DNA from: Flavobacterium plurextorum
GTDB lineage: Bacteria > Bacteroidota > Bacteroidia > Flavobacteriales > Flavobacteriaceae
NCBI RefSeq assembly: GCF_002217395.1
Contig: NZ_MUHD01000014.1
Coordinates: forward strand, 153,906 to 217,905
DNA length: 64,000 nucleotides
Direction: 5' to 3'
The notes under the pieces are model-generated. The model made no database searches. It was not told the DNA's origin and saw only the letters and a program-made list of their open reading frames with translations. A program made the translations under genes and the position numbers. Each line of letters starts with the position of its first letter. Position 1 is the first letter of the stretch. Shown in pieces: positions 35,066 through 44,451 of the stretch.

Positions 35066-35665
35066 ATGCAAGAAGCCATTGATTTTCTATCTGATAAAAA
35101 TCCAATATTTCATCAAATTATTGAAAAATATGGATTGCCGCCAATTCCAAAACGTCCGCAAGGTTTTGAGACATTGGTATTGCTTATTCTCGAGCAGCAA
35201 GTTTCGATAGATTCGGCGAAAGCCACATTCTTAAAAATTAAAGGCTATACAACGTGTAATCCAGAAACGATGTCGGTTTTATCAGATGAAGAATTTCGGA
35301 ATCTTGGTGTCAGTCGTCAGAAAACCAAATACATTAAAATTTTAGCTGATGCAGTTTTAGACAAAGAATTAGATATTGAAAGTTTAGCTCTAAAAACTGC
35401 GGTTCAAGTTAGAGAAGAACTCATAAAACTAAAAGGAATTGGAAATTGGACTATCGATATTTATTTAATGTTTTGTTTGCAAGAGCCTGATTTAATTCCG
35501 CTTGGAGACATTGCAGTAATTAATACGATTAAAGAATTATTGGATATTCATGATAAACAAGAAATGGAAATTCATGCCCAGCAATGGAGTCCGTACAGAT
35601 CTTATGCAACATATTTACTATGGCATTATTACTTAAATAAACGAAATCGTAAGATTACCTATTAA
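35066..35665 (+). CDS. AlkA-like DNA-3-methyladenine glycosylase (HhH-GPD)
   Basis: Base-excision repair glycosylase of 199 residues, only the HhH-GPD catalytic core without the N-terminal AlkA domain. Key parts: LLILEQQVSIDSAKATFLKI, the helix-hairpin-helix KLKGIGNWTIDIYLMFCLQ, the catalytic Asp in PLGDIAVINTI, and the terminal WSPYRSYATYLLWHYY. There are no iron-sulfur ligands, consistent with AlkA-like rather than EndoIII-like enzymes. It probably removes alkylated purines. Confidence 0.9.
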   Translation: MQEAIDFLSDKNPIFHQIIEKYGLPPIPKRPQGFETLVLLILEQQVSIDSAKATFLKIKGYTTCNPETMSVLSDEEFRNLGVSRQKTKYIKILADAVLDKELDIESLALKTAVQVREELIKLKGIGNWTIDIYLMFCLQEPDLIPLGDIAVINTIKELLDIHDKQEMEIHAQQWSPYRSYATYLLWHYYLNKRNRKITY

Positions 35666-35712
35666 CTGCCTGTTTTTTAAAACAAAACTAGGCAGATTAA
35701 TGTAGTTTTTTA

Positions 35713-35743
35713 TTGTGAAAAAAGGATTCTTTAGTTACTTTTG
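35713..35743 (+). promoter_or_regulatory. Promoter of ppa (TTG - N20 - TACTTTTG)
   Basis: TTG at 35713-35715 and TACTTTTG at 35736-35743, with the spacing expected of a Bacteroidota -33/-7 promoter and 33 bases before the ppa ATG. It is one of the better promoter matches in the window. Confidence 0.65.
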
Positions 35744-35776
35744 CAACCGAATTTATAGAAACAATAAAAAACGAAA

Positions 35777-36307
35777 ATGACCGCAGACAAACTAACAACT
35801 TTCGATGTATTAATCGAAATACCAAGAGGAAGCAGAAATAAATATGAGTACGATTTTGAAATCAAAAGAATGCGTTTCGACAGAATGTTATTCTCTTCAA
35901 TGATGTACCCTGCTGATTACGGATTTATTCCTGAAACTTTAGCTCTTGACGGTGACCCTCTTGATGTATTGGTTTTGGTAAACGAACCAACTTTTCCTGG
36001 ATGTGTTATGGAAGTAAAACCAATTGGTGTTTTCCACATGGCAGACGATAAAGGACCAGACGAAAAAATTATCTGTGTACCAGTTTCAGATCCAATCTGG
36101 AATTCTTTAACTGATTTATCAGATATTAACCCTCACTTAGTTAAAGAAATCGAGCACTTCTTCCAAGTGTACAAAGATCTTGAAAACAAAAAAGTAGATG
36201 TTGAAGGTTGGGGAGACGTAAACGAAGCTTATGCAATTATTGCTGAGTGTACAAAACGTTTTGATGATATTGAAAATAAACCAGAGGGATTATTTAGCAT
36301 TAAATAA
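35777..36307 (+). CDS. ppa: Soluble inorganic pyrophosphatase (family I)
   Basis: Hydrolyses cytosolic pyrophosphate, 176 residues. Family I active-site residues are evident: EIPRGSRNKYEYD, YPADYGFIPETLALDGDPLDVLVLV with the DxDPxD metal-binding signature, and the later HMADDKGPDEKIICVP. It has its own promoter and terminator. It lies directly upstream of a membrane pyrophosphatase, so the cell has both a soluble and an energy-conserving route for PPi. Confidence 0.97.
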   Translation: MTADKLTTFDVLIEIPRGSRNKYEYDFEIKRMRFDRMLFSSMMYPADYGFIPETLALDGDPLDVLVLVNEPTFPGCVMEVKPIGVFHMADDKGPDEKIICVPVSDPIWNSLTDLSDINPHLVKEIEHFFQVYKDLENKKVDVEGWGDVNEAYAIIAECTKRFDDIENKPEGLFSIK

Positions 36308-36330
36308 TTTTAACCCTTTTCTAATATAAA

Positions 36331-36364
36331 AAAAGCAATACTACCGTCAGGAGTATTGCTTTTT
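36331..36364 (+). terminator. Terminator of ppa
   Basis: Stem AAAAGCAATACT / AGTATTGCTTTT with a 9-base loop and T run, 24 bases after the stop. Confidence 0.85.
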
Positions 36365-36421
36365 TGTTTAAATTCGTTTTAGTTAGATTGTTGACTATTA
36401 ACCAAAAACCATTACTATATT

Positions 36422-38968
36422 ATGAATTCATTTATGATTTACCTGCCAATTGTTATGGCAATTTTAGGATTACTTTTCATGGGAATAAAAAGGGCTTGGG
36501 TTTTAAAACAAGATGCGGGCGACGGTAAGATGAAAGAGATTTCAGATTACATTTATGAAGGAGCATTAGCCTTTTTAAAAGCTGAATATAAATTATTAAC
36601 CATTTTTGTAATTATTGCCAGTATTGCTTTGGCAGGAATTACTTTTATTCCAGGAGTACAAACTCATTTATTAATCGTAATAGCATTTATTTTTGGGGCT
36701 TTATTTTCTGCGTATGCTGGAAATATTGGAATGAAAATAGCGACTAAAACAAACGTTAGAACTACTCAAGCAGCTCGTACAAGTTTACCTCAGGCATTAA
36801 AAGTTTCTTTTGGAGGCGGAACTGTTATGGGATTAGGAGTTGCAGGTTTAGCGGTTTTAGGTTTAACAGCTTTCTTCATATTATTCTTTAATCTTTTCTC
36901 TGACGGAGTTTGGAAAGATACTGAAACAATGACTGTTGTTTTAGAGACATTAGCCGGATTTTCACTTGGTGCTGAATCGATTGCTTTATTTGCAAGAGTT
37001 GGAGGCGGAATTTATACTAAAGCTGCCGATGTTGGAGCTGATTTAGTAGGTAAAGTTGAAGCTGGAATTCCAGAAGATGATCCTCGTAATCCTGCTACAA
37101 TTGCAGATAACGTTGGAGATAATGTTGGAGACGTTGCAGGTATGGGAGCTGATTTGTTTGGATCTTATGTAGCAACCGTTTTAGCGGCAATGGTTCTTGG
37201 TAATTATGTTATTAAAGATATGGGCGGAAGTATCAATGATGCTTTTGGCGGAATTGGACCAATTTTACTTCCAATGGCAATTGCTGGTTTTGGAATTTTG
37301 TTTTCGATTATTGGTACAATGTTAGTTAAAATTACTGATGATAATGCTAAAGAAGCGCAAGTTCAAAAAGCATTAAATATAGGAAACTGGGTTTCTATTG
37401 TTTTAACAGCTATTGCTTGTTTCTTCTTGGTAAGACACATGCTTCCAGAAGTAATGACAATGCAATTTTTTGGAGAAGGAGCACAGCAAATATCTTCAAT
37501 GCGTGTTTTTTATGCTACTTTAGTTGGTTTGGTTGTTGGTGGAGCAATTTCGTCGGTAACTGAATATTATACAGGATTAGGGACAAAACCTGTTATGGCA
37601 ATTGTTCAAAAATCATCTACAGGAGCGGGAACAAATGTAATTGCTGGTTTAGCAACCGGAATGATTTCTACTTTTCCAACTGTATTATTGTTTGCGGGTG
37701 CCATTTGGATTTCTTATGCTTTGGCAGGATTTTATGGTGTTGCTTTAGCGGCTTCGGCAATGATGGCTACAACAGCAATGCAATTAGCAATTGATGCTTT
37801 TGGACCAATTTCAGACAACGCGGGTGGAATTGCAGAAATGAGTGAATTGCCTAAAGAAGTACGTACAAGAACAGATATTTTAGATTCTGTAGGTAATACA
37901 ACTGCAGCGACAGGAAAAGGTTTTGCAATTGCTTCTGCGGCATTAACTTCATTAGCGTTATTTGCAGCGTATGTTACCTTTACAGGAATCGATGGAATTA
38001 ATATTTTTAAGGCACCAGTTTTAGCCATGTTATTTGTCGGCGGAATGATTCCGGTAGTATTCTCAGCTTTAGCAATGAATTCTGTTGGAAAAGCAGCTAT
38101 GGATATGGTATATGAAGTACGTCGCCAGTTTAAAGAAATTCCTGGAATTATGGAAGGAACTGGAAAACCTGAATACGGAAAATGTGTTGAGATTTCTACA
38201 AAAGCAGCTTTACGCGAAATGATGCTTCCGGGAATCTTGACAATTGGTTTTCCAATTGCAATTGTACTTTTAGGAAAATTAGTTTACGCAGACAATAATC
38301 AGTTAATAGCTGAAATGTTGGGAGGATATATGGCAGGAGTTACTGTATCTGGAGTTCTTTGGGCTGTTTTTCAAAACAATGCCGGAGGAGCTTGGGATAA
38401 TGCTAAAAAATCTTTTGAAGCTGGAGTTATGATAAACGGCGAAATGACTTATAAAGGTTCTGATGCGCACAAAGCAGCGGTAACTGGAGATACAGTTGGA
38501 GATCCGTTTAAAGATACATCTGGACCGTCAATGAACATCCTTATTAAGTTAACTTGTTTAATTGGTTTGGTAATTGCACCAATTTTAGGAGCAGGACACG
38601 CTGATGCTGGAATGGCAGGAAAAGGTTCTTGCTGCGCTAAAACAGAAATGCATGCAAGTGTAAATTCTAAGTGCGGTGATATGTCTGGAATGACAAAAGA
38701 AGAATGTATTGCAATGTGCAAAGAAAAAGGATGCTCTGAAGAAGAAACAGCAAAATGCTTAGCTCATTTTGATCAAAAAGGTAAATATCAAAAAACAGAT
38801 TGTTTTGATACTAGTAAATATGAGAAAAAATCTGTTCGAGTTGAAATTACAAACGTAAACGGAAAAACTAAAGGAACTGTAACTAAAACCGAAAATGGTA
38901 AAACAACCACAGAAGTTTATGAAGGAACCGAAGAAGAAGTTCAAGCAAAAATTGATGCTGCAAAATAA
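36422..38968 (+). CDS. hppA: K+-dependent ion-translocating membrane pyrophosphatase with Cys-rich C-terminal extension
   Basis: Integral membrane pump of 848 residues coupling PPi hydrolysis to H+ or Na+ transport. The core (about 1-730, some 16 membrane segments) has the substrate-site segment DVGADLVGKVEAGIPEDDPR and NVGDNVGDVAGMGADLFGSY, and GDTVGDPFKDTSGPSMNI. In GNTTAATGKG an Ala stands where K+-independent enzymes have Lys, which predicts K+ dependence. The ion pumped cannot be settled by eye. Unusually, about 118 residues follow the last membrane segment: a Cys-rich part with eight Cys (CC, then C-x10-C-x3-C-x4-C-like spacing) and a Lys/Thr/Glu-rich tail. Confidence 0.94.
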   Translation: MNSFMIYLPIVMAILGLLFMGIKRAWVLKQDAGDGKMKEISDYIYEGALAFLKAEYKLLTIFVIIASIALAGITFIPGVQTHLLIVIAFIFGALFSAYAGNIGMKIATKTNVRTTQAARTSLPQALKVSFGGGTVMGLGVAGLAVLGLTAFFILFFNLFSDGVWKDTETMTVVLETLAGFSLGAESIALFARVGGGIYTKAADVGADLVGKVEAGIPEDDPRNPATIADNVGDNVGDVAGMGADLFGSYVATVLAAMVLGNYVIKDMGGSINDAFGGIGPILLPMAIAGFGILFSIIGTMLVKITDDNAKEAQVQKALNIGNWVSIVLTAIACFFLVRHMLPEVMTMQFFGEGAQQISSMRVFYATLVGLVVGGAISSVTEYYTGLGTKPVMAIVQKSSTGAGTNVIAGLATGMISTFPTVLLFAGAIWISYALAGFYGVALAASAMMATTAMQLAIDAFGPISDNAGGIAEMSELPKEVRTRTDILDSVGNTTAATGKGFAIASAALTSLALFAAYVTFTGIDGINIFKAPVLAMLFVGGMIPVVFSALAMNSVGKAAMDMVYEVRRQFKEIPGIMEGTGKPEYGKCVEISTKAALREMMLPGILTIGFPIAIVLLGKLVYADNNQLIAEMLGGYMAGVTVSGVLWAVFQNNAGGAWDNAKKSFEAGVMINGEMTYKGSDAHKAAVTGDTVGDPFKDTSGPSMNILIKLTCLIGLVIAPILGAGHADAGMAGKGSCCAKTEMHASVNSKCGDMSGMTKEECIAMCKEKGCSEEETAKCLAHFDQKGKYQKTDCFDTSKYEKKSVRVEITNVNGKTKGTVTKTENGKTTTEVYEGTEEEVQAKIDAAK

Positions 38969-39006
38969 AGAACATTAAGAACTTTGTCAAAGTTTCTTAA
39001 AAACAA

Positions 39007-39035
39007 AAATGCCTCTAATATTATTAGAGGCATTT
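39007..39035. terminator. Bidirectional terminator between hppA and the kinase gene
   Basis: A 13-bp perfect stem AAATGCCTCTAAT / ATTAGAGGCATTT with a 3-base loop between converging genes, followed by T residues on the plus strand. Confidence 0.85.
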
Positions 39036-39067
39036 TTTATTTCGTGTAAATCTGTGCAATTCGTGTT

Positions 39068-39682
39068 CTAAAACAACCCGTTCAATTCAGCATCAATTCT
39101 ATTGATAATGTTTCCTAGATCTTCAGGATTATCAACGAAATTGATATTGTCAACATCGATAATTAATAATTTTCCTTTAGTATAAGTCTGAATCCACGCT
39201 TCGTATCTTTCGTTCAAACGGCTTAAGTAATCAATAGAAATTGAGTTTTCATATTCGCGGCCGCGTTTGTGAATCTGTCCTACTAAATTAGGAATAGAAC
39301 TTCTTAAATAAATCAATAAATCTGGTGCTTTTACCAAAGACTCCATTAATTCAAACAAAGACGTATAGTTTTCAAAATCACGACTTGTCATTAATCCCAT
39401 CGAATATAAATTGGGAGCAAAAATGTAAGCATCTTCATAAATCGTTCTGTCTTGAATGATTTTTTTTCCGCTTTCTCTAATTTGCTGTACCTGACGGAAA
39501 CGACTGTTCAAGAAATATATTTGTAAATTAAATGACCAACGTTCCATTTGATGGTAAAAATCATCTAAATACGGATTATCAACAACATCTTCATAATGGG
39601 GTTCCCATTTAAAGTGCTTCGCTAATAATTTAGTCAGAGTAGTTTTTCCTGCGCCTATATTTCCTGCTATTGCTATGTGCAT
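39068..39682 (-). CDS. Deoxynucleoside kinase (dAK/dGK/dCK type)
   Basis: Nucleoside-salvage kinase of 204 residues. Features: P-loop GNIGAGKTTLTKLLA at 7-21, the substrate-side WSFNLQIYFLNSRFRQ helix, the DRTIYEDAYIFA motif, and the lid region RGREYENSISIDYLSRLNERY. This matches the bacterial deoxyadenosine/deoxycytidine/deoxyguanosine kinase family; which base is preferred cannot be read. It overlaps the preceding gene by 1 bp (stop/start), so the pair is co-translated. Confidence 0.9.
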   Translation of the reverse strand: MHIAIAGNIGAGKTTLTKLLAKHFKWEPHYEDVVDNPYLDDFYHQMERWSFNLQIYFLNSRFRQVQQIRESGKKIIQDRTIYEDAYIFAPNLYSMGLMTSRDFENYTSLFELMESLVKAPDLLIYLRSSIPNLVGQIHKRGREYENSISIDYLSRLNERYEAWIQTYTKGKLLIIDVDNINFVDNPEDLGNIINRIDAELNGLF

Positions 39683-40497
39683 TACGGTGTTACGATTTTA
39701 TAATTTGCAATTTCTTTAGCTGTAAAAATAGATAAAATTTGGTCTTTGTAATAGAATTTATTAAACGTTTTTTCTAAAATTTCAATTTCAAAATCTTTGG
39801 CTGTATTTACTTTACTAATGTCTTTATAAAACAACAAATTAGCTTTGCTGTAAATGTATTTTTGAGGGCTTATTATTTCAATTTTATCAAAGTCTGGTAC
39901 ATTTCCCAAACTTGAAATTTTCCCGAAAATATCACATGAAAACCAGTTATTTTTTTTATCAATCCAGTAAAAAGTATTAAAATCAGTTTGGTAATACTTT
40001 ATGCTTTCGGTCAACGGAATTGAAACTGTTTTGTATTCATTTTTCAAATAATCAAAAAGACCTATCTGCTGATTTAAAGTATTGAAAATCCAAAGCTGAT
40101 TTTGAGTTGACATTCCCATTGCTCCAGCTATTATTGGAATTGAATTTTGAGAAAAATTAATCTCCGTCATTTTATTTAATTGATTGTCTAATAAAACAAC
40201 GCTGTTAAAATCTTCGTAGTATAATAAAATTTTAAGCGGATTTTGAATGTCAACTTTACTGATGTTTCCTAAAGCGACATTTTTATATTCAAAGATCTCA
40301 CGGCCCTTTGTTTTTCTAAAAACGTTATTTTTTATGTCATAACCATATCCAAAAGAATCAAAGCCGATAAAATCGTCAATATCAACTATAAATCTAGAAA
40401 CAACATCAGGTTTTAATTTTTGGGTTTGCCCAAAGAAAGTCGAAAACGAGCACGAAATAAACAGCAGTAAAAAAATATGACGATATGTTTTGCTCAT
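39682..40497 (-). CDS. Uncharacterised exported protein
   Basis: Exported protein of 271 residues with a signal peptide (about 1-24, ending STFFGQ). The remainder alternates short hydrophobic strands with polar turns (for example NISKVDIQNPLKILLYYEDF, NSVVLLDNQLNKMTEINFS, IGLFDYLKNEYKTVSIPL), a pattern that could be a beta-propeller, but no family motif is recognised. It is upstream of the deoxynucleoside kinase with a 1-bp overlap. The same pairing appears common in flavobacteria, but no function follows from it. Confidence 0.75.
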   Translation of the reverse strand: MSKTYRHIFLLLFISCSFSTFFGQTQKLKPDVVSRFIVDIDDFIGFDSFGYGYDIKNNVFRKTKGREIFEYKNVALGNISKVDIQNPLKILLYYEDFNSVVLLDNQLNKMTEINFSQNSIPIIAGAMGMSTQNQLWIFNTLNQQIGLFDYLKNEYKTVSIPLTESIKYYQTDFNTFYWIDKKNNWFSCDIFGKISSLGNVPDFDKIEIISPQKYIYSKANLLFYKDISKVNTAKDFEIEILEKTFNKFYYKDQILSIFTAKEIANYKIVTP

Positions 40498-40729
40498 AAA
40501 AGATTTGGTTTCGAAATGCCAAAGTACAAAAACCGCGTAAAAGAAACTCTTAAAATTAGAGTTTTAGTCATTTTATAGTTTAAACCTTTCTAAATTCTAA
40601 TAGTCTTACAAAAACTTAATTTTGTCGATGACATTCTAAGATTGATATATTTAATTTTCAGTATTTTAAAAATAATAATACATTTGAGTGTAAGTTTTGA
40701 AAAGCTTACCGAATTACAAAAAGAAAGAA

Positions 40730-41632
40730 ATGAAAAAAGGATTTTACTTGCTTTTGATTCTTGTTTTTAATCAAGTACAAGCACAAAAAGATTTTCAAGG
40801 ATTAGCGGTTTACGAATCTAAAACTCAAGCGCCTAAATTTGAAGGTGTGAGAACTGGAAATCGCGATATAACGCCAGAAATGCAAAAAAGTATGGAAGAG
40901 CGTCTGAAAAAAATGCTTGAGAAAACATTTATTTTAAATTTTGACAAATCGGCATCAATTTATAAAGAAGAAGAAAAACTGGAAACTCCCGGACAGCAAG
41001 GCGGCGGAATGCGAGTTATGATGAATTCGTTTATGGGTGGCGGTGGCACTTTTTATAAAGACGTTAAAACAAAATCGTATACTGTTGACAAGGAATTCAT
41101 GGGAAAAGAGTTTCTAGTTGTAGATTCGCTTCCAAAATTAGAATGGAAACTAGAACAGGAAACCAAGCAAATTGGAGGTTACAATTGTTTTAAAGCAACT
41201 GCGGTTAAAGAAGCTAGTAAAACTGATTTTAGAAATTTCAGACCTAAAAATAATGATGACAAAAAGGATGAGGTAAAAAAGACTTCAGGAGAAACTAAAA
41301 CAAATTTTGAAGACAATTTTGAAATCCCTAAGCAAATCATAGTTACCGCTTGGTACACACCAGAAATTCCAGTTAATCAAGGACCAGAAAATTATTGGGG
41401 ACTTCCGGGTTTGATTCTAGAAGTAAATGATGGCAAAACTACAATTTTGTGTTCCAAAATAGTTTTGAATTCCAAAGATAAAGTGGAGATAAAACCATCG
41501 AAAAAAGGAAAAGTTATTTCTCAAAAAGAGTATGACGCAACAGTGATTAAAAAAATGGAAGAATTTAGAGAAATGAATCGTGGACGCGAAGGTGGTCCAG
41601 GTGGAGGAAATACAATAATGATCAGGCGATAA
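40730..41632 (+). CDS. GLPGLI family exported protein (second copy)
   Basis: Exported protein of 300 residues counted from ATG 40730; an in-frame TTG at 40697 would place 11 extra residues before a good signal peptide (MKKGFYLLLILVFNQVQAQ), so ATG is preferred. The domain shows W-K-L-E-Q-E-x-K (LEWKLEQETKQIGGYNCFKA), then VTAWYTPEIPVNQGPENYWG and the exact GLPGLI motif, and SQKEYDATVIKKMEE. A Gly/Arg-rich tail and a Lys/Asp-rich insert before the core are extra relative to the copy at 29886. It is followed after about 40 bp by a TonB-type receptor. Confidence 0.9.
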   Translation: MKKGFYLLLILVFNQVQAQKDFQGLAVYESKTQAPKFEGVRTGNRDITPEMQKSMEERLKKMLEKTFILNFDKSASIYKEEEKLETPGQQGGGMRVMMNSFMGGGGTFYKDVKTKSYTVDKEFMGKEFLVVDSLPKLEWKLEQETKQIGGYNCFKATAVKEASKTDFRNFRPKNNDDKKDEVKKTSGETKTNFEDNFEIPKQIIVTAWYTPEIPVNQGPENYWGLPGLILEVNDGKTTILCSKIVLNSKDKVEIKPSKKGKVISQKEYDATVIKKMEEFREMNRGREGGPGGGNTIMIRR

Positions 41633-41671
41633 AACGCTAACTCTAAAATATTTATCCTAATTATTTTCTTG

Positions 41672-44359
41672 ATGAACAAGACGCTTTTTTTATTCGCCTT
41701 ATTTTTTACTTCTATATCTTTTTCTCAGAGTATTCGTTTTGATGGAGTTATTCAGGATGAACAAAAAAATCCGTTGGAAATGGCCAATATTATGGCGGTT
41801 AACAACGGGACAAAAGCAATGGATTCCTATGGGATTACTAATGATAAAGGGAAGTTTCAGCTTACTTTAAAATCAAATACTTCTTATACAATCAAAGTAA
41901 GTTATCTTGGAATGAAATCTAAGGAAATTGCCGTTTCGGTCAAAACTGAAAACATCAGCCAGAATATTGTTTTAGATGGAGCAGGAATTGAATTGGAAGG
42001 AGTAGAAATTGTGCGTGAAATGCCGGTTTCTATAAAAGGAGATACAATTGTTTACAACGCTGATTCATTTAAATCTGGAACAGAAAAAAAACTCGAAGAT
42101 GTTTTGAAGAAGTTACCGGGAGTTGAAGTAAATGCCGATGGAGAAATTGAAGTTGAAGGGAAAAAAGTGAGTAAATTGATGGTTGAAGGCAAAGATTTTT
42201 TTGACGGTGATACCAAGTTAGGCGTAAAAAATATCCCAGCTGATGCCATTGACAAAGTGCAGGTTCTTAGAAATTATAACGAAGTAAGTGCTTTAAAAGG
42301 TTTAGAAAACGATCAAGATAATGTTGCAATGAATATCAAACTAAAAGAAGGAAAGAAAAACTTTTGGTTTGGAGATGTTACTGCGGGAATTGGAGTTGCA
42401 GAATTAGACAGTCGATATATTATTAACCCAAAGTTGTTTTATTACAGTCCAAAATACAGCATTAATTTAATCACCAATTTTAATAATATTGGAGAACTGC
42501 CGCTTACAGCACAGGATTATTTTAAGTTTACCGGCGGTTTTAAAAATATGATGAAAAAGGGAGGAAGCTCTTTTAATGTTTCTTCAAATGATTTAGGAAT
42601 TTCTATTTTAAGAAATAATCGCGCCAAAGAAATTGAAACCAAATTTGGAGCAACAAACTTCGCCTATTCCGTTTCAAAAGCATGGAATATTAGCGGTTTT
42701 GGAATACTTTCGACCTCAAAAACAGATCTTGAAACCAAATCGCAGACTACAATTCTTGATTCTGGAGATCAGCAAAAACGCGATGAGTTAACACATCAAA
42801 AGAATAATTTAGGACTTTTTAAATTAAGTTCAACCTATAAACCAAATGATAAATTTCAGTTTGATTATGATATTTTAACCAAATTGTCAAAGCAAAATGA
42901 AGATACTGATTTGCTGCGCGAATCAATTGTAAATAATGCCTCAACAGTTGAAACTATTTTGACAGGTAAAAAACAAGATCCGACCTCAATAAATCAAAAT
43001 TTGAGTTTGTATTATACACAAAGTGCCAAGAATATATTTGCCTTTGAAATGCAGCATTTATATCAAGATGAAAATCCGTTTTATAATGCCAATTTGCGTA
43101 CGCAGCCATTTGATTTGTCAGGTTATATTTCTGGTCAAAAAAGGAATGATCTCAATCAAAACCGATTTGTAAAGACTAATAAACTGGATGCTAAATTGGA
43201 TTATTATTATATGGTAACGCCAAAAAGCAACATCAATATTACTTTAGGAAACACGTATTCGTATCAAGATTTTAATTCTCATATTTTTCAGATGTTGGAT
43301 AATGGAGACAAAAATGATTTGAATGACACAGCCAATAATAATGATGTAAATTATAATTTTGATGATGTTTTTCTAGGTTTTCATTATAAAATTCTAACAG
43401 GAAAATTTACTTTGACTCCCGGAGTAAGCGTGCATTCATACCAAATGACTAATACACAATTAGGGACAAACTATTCGCAAAATTTCGTAAAAGTACTGCC
43501 TGATTTCTTCGCCTTATATCAAATCAAAAAATCAGAAACGCTGACCTATAATTTCTCTTTAACAAATGATTTTACAGATATTAATCAGTTAGCGGCAGGT
43601 TATGTTTTGTCTGATTACAGCAGTTTATTCCGCGGTAATAGATTTTTGGAAAACGCCACTTCGCAAGTGCATTCGTTGCGTTACTTTAAATATAACATGT
43701 TTAATTTTGAGAATATTTTTGCCAATGCATCTTACACAAAAAAAGTAGATGCCATAAAAACTAAAGCCGATTTTGAAGGAATTAATCAATCATCATCGCC
43801 ATATAACTCCAATTTAGCCGATGAAACTTTTAGCGGAATGGGAACTTACGGGCGTTCCTTCTTAAAAAAATATAAAGCGTCGGCAAGCGCAAGTTTAAAC
43901 TGGTCGAAATTCAATAATATTCAGAATGATAAATTGGCAACGACAGAAAGTTTCGTTCAGAGTTATACCGTAAAAGCATCAACAAATTATAAAAACTTCC
44001 CTAATATTGAATTTGGTTATAATGCCTTAATCAATAAATACAGTGGCTCTACTTATTATACAGACAAACCTTTTGCTCGACTAGATTATTACTTTTTAAA
44101 TAGTTTTTCGTTCGTTTCAGAATATGAATTCTATCATTATTATAATGGAAATAAAAGCGTAGATAACGAATATGATTTTTTGAGCGCGAGTTTGATTTAT
44201 CAAAAAAAGAACAGTAAATGGGAATATAAAGTGTCTGCAACAAACCTATTAAATACAAAATATCTTAACGACGACAGTTTCTCACAGTTTTCTACAAGGG
44301 TTTCTCAATATACTGTACAACCAAGATATATCATATTCTCAATGAAATACAATTTATAG
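41672..44359 (+). CDS. TonB-dependent receptor-like outer-membrane protein with carboxypeptidase-like domain (GLPGLI-linked, second copy)
   Basis: Outer-membrane protein of 895 residues from ATG 41672. Signal peptide about 1-18, CarboxypepD_reg-like domain about 20-105 (DGVIQDEQKNPLEMANIMAV), plug-like domain about 110-215 (GTEKKLEDVLKKLPGVEVNA, KLMVEGKDFFDGDTKLGVKN), then a long barrel ending RYIIFSMKYNL. Layout and plug motifs parallel the receptor at 27228-29882. It forms a unit with the upstream GLPGLI gene. The transported or exported molecule is unknown. Confidence 0.85.
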   Translation: MNKTLFLFALFFTSISFSQSIRFDGVIQDEQKNPLEMANIMAVNNGTKAMDSYGITNDKGKFQLTLKSNTSYTIKVSYLGMKSKEIAVSVKTENISQNIVLDGAGIELEGVEIVREMPVSIKGDTIVYNADSFKSGTEKKLEDVLKKLPGVEVNADGEIEVEGKKVSKLMVEGKDFFDGDTKLGVKNIPADAIDKVQVLRNYNEVSALKGLENDQDNVAMNIKLKEGKKNFWFGDVTAGIGVAELDSRYIINPKLFYYSPKYSINLITNFNNIGELPLTAQDYFKFTGGFKNMMKKGGSSFNVSSNDLGISILRNNRAKEIETKFGATNFAYSVSKAWNISGFGILSTSKTDLETKSQTTILDSGDQQKRDELTHQKNNLGLFKLSSTYKPNDKFQFDYDILTKLSKQNEDTDLLRESIVNNASTVETILTGKKQDPTSINQNLSLYYTQSAKNIFAFEMQHLYQDENPFYNANLRTQPFDLSGYISGQKRNDLNQNRFVKTNKLDAKLDYYYMVTPKSNINITLGNTYSYQDFNSHIFQMLDNGDKNDLNDTANNNDVNYNFDDVFLGFHYKILTGKFTLTPGVSVHSYQMTNTQLGTNYSQNFVKVLPDFFALYQIKKSETLTYNFSLTNDFTDINQLAAGYVLSDYSSLFRGNRFLENATSQVHSLRYFKYNMFNFENIFANASYTKKVDAIKTKADFEGINQSSSPYNSNLADETFSGMGTYGRSFLKKYKASASASLNWSKFNNIQNDKLATTESFVQSYTVKASTNYKNFPNIEFGYNALINKYSGSTYYTDKPFARLDYYFLNSFSFVSEYEFYHYYNGNKSVDNEYDFLSASLIYQKKNSKWEYKVSATNLLNTKYLNDDSFSQFSTRVSQYTVQPRYIIFSMKYNL

Positions 44360-44451
44360 TATTTTAGTTACATTATTTTAGTTTTAAGTGTTCCGATTCA
44401 GACAAGAAAGAAATATCTTTGCGCAACAAAATTAACCACAAAATTTTAGTC

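Noticed and set aside
40697..40729. Upstream TTG start for the GLPGLI gene
   Set aside because: It would put 11 polar residues before a complete signal peptide that starts at ATG 40730.
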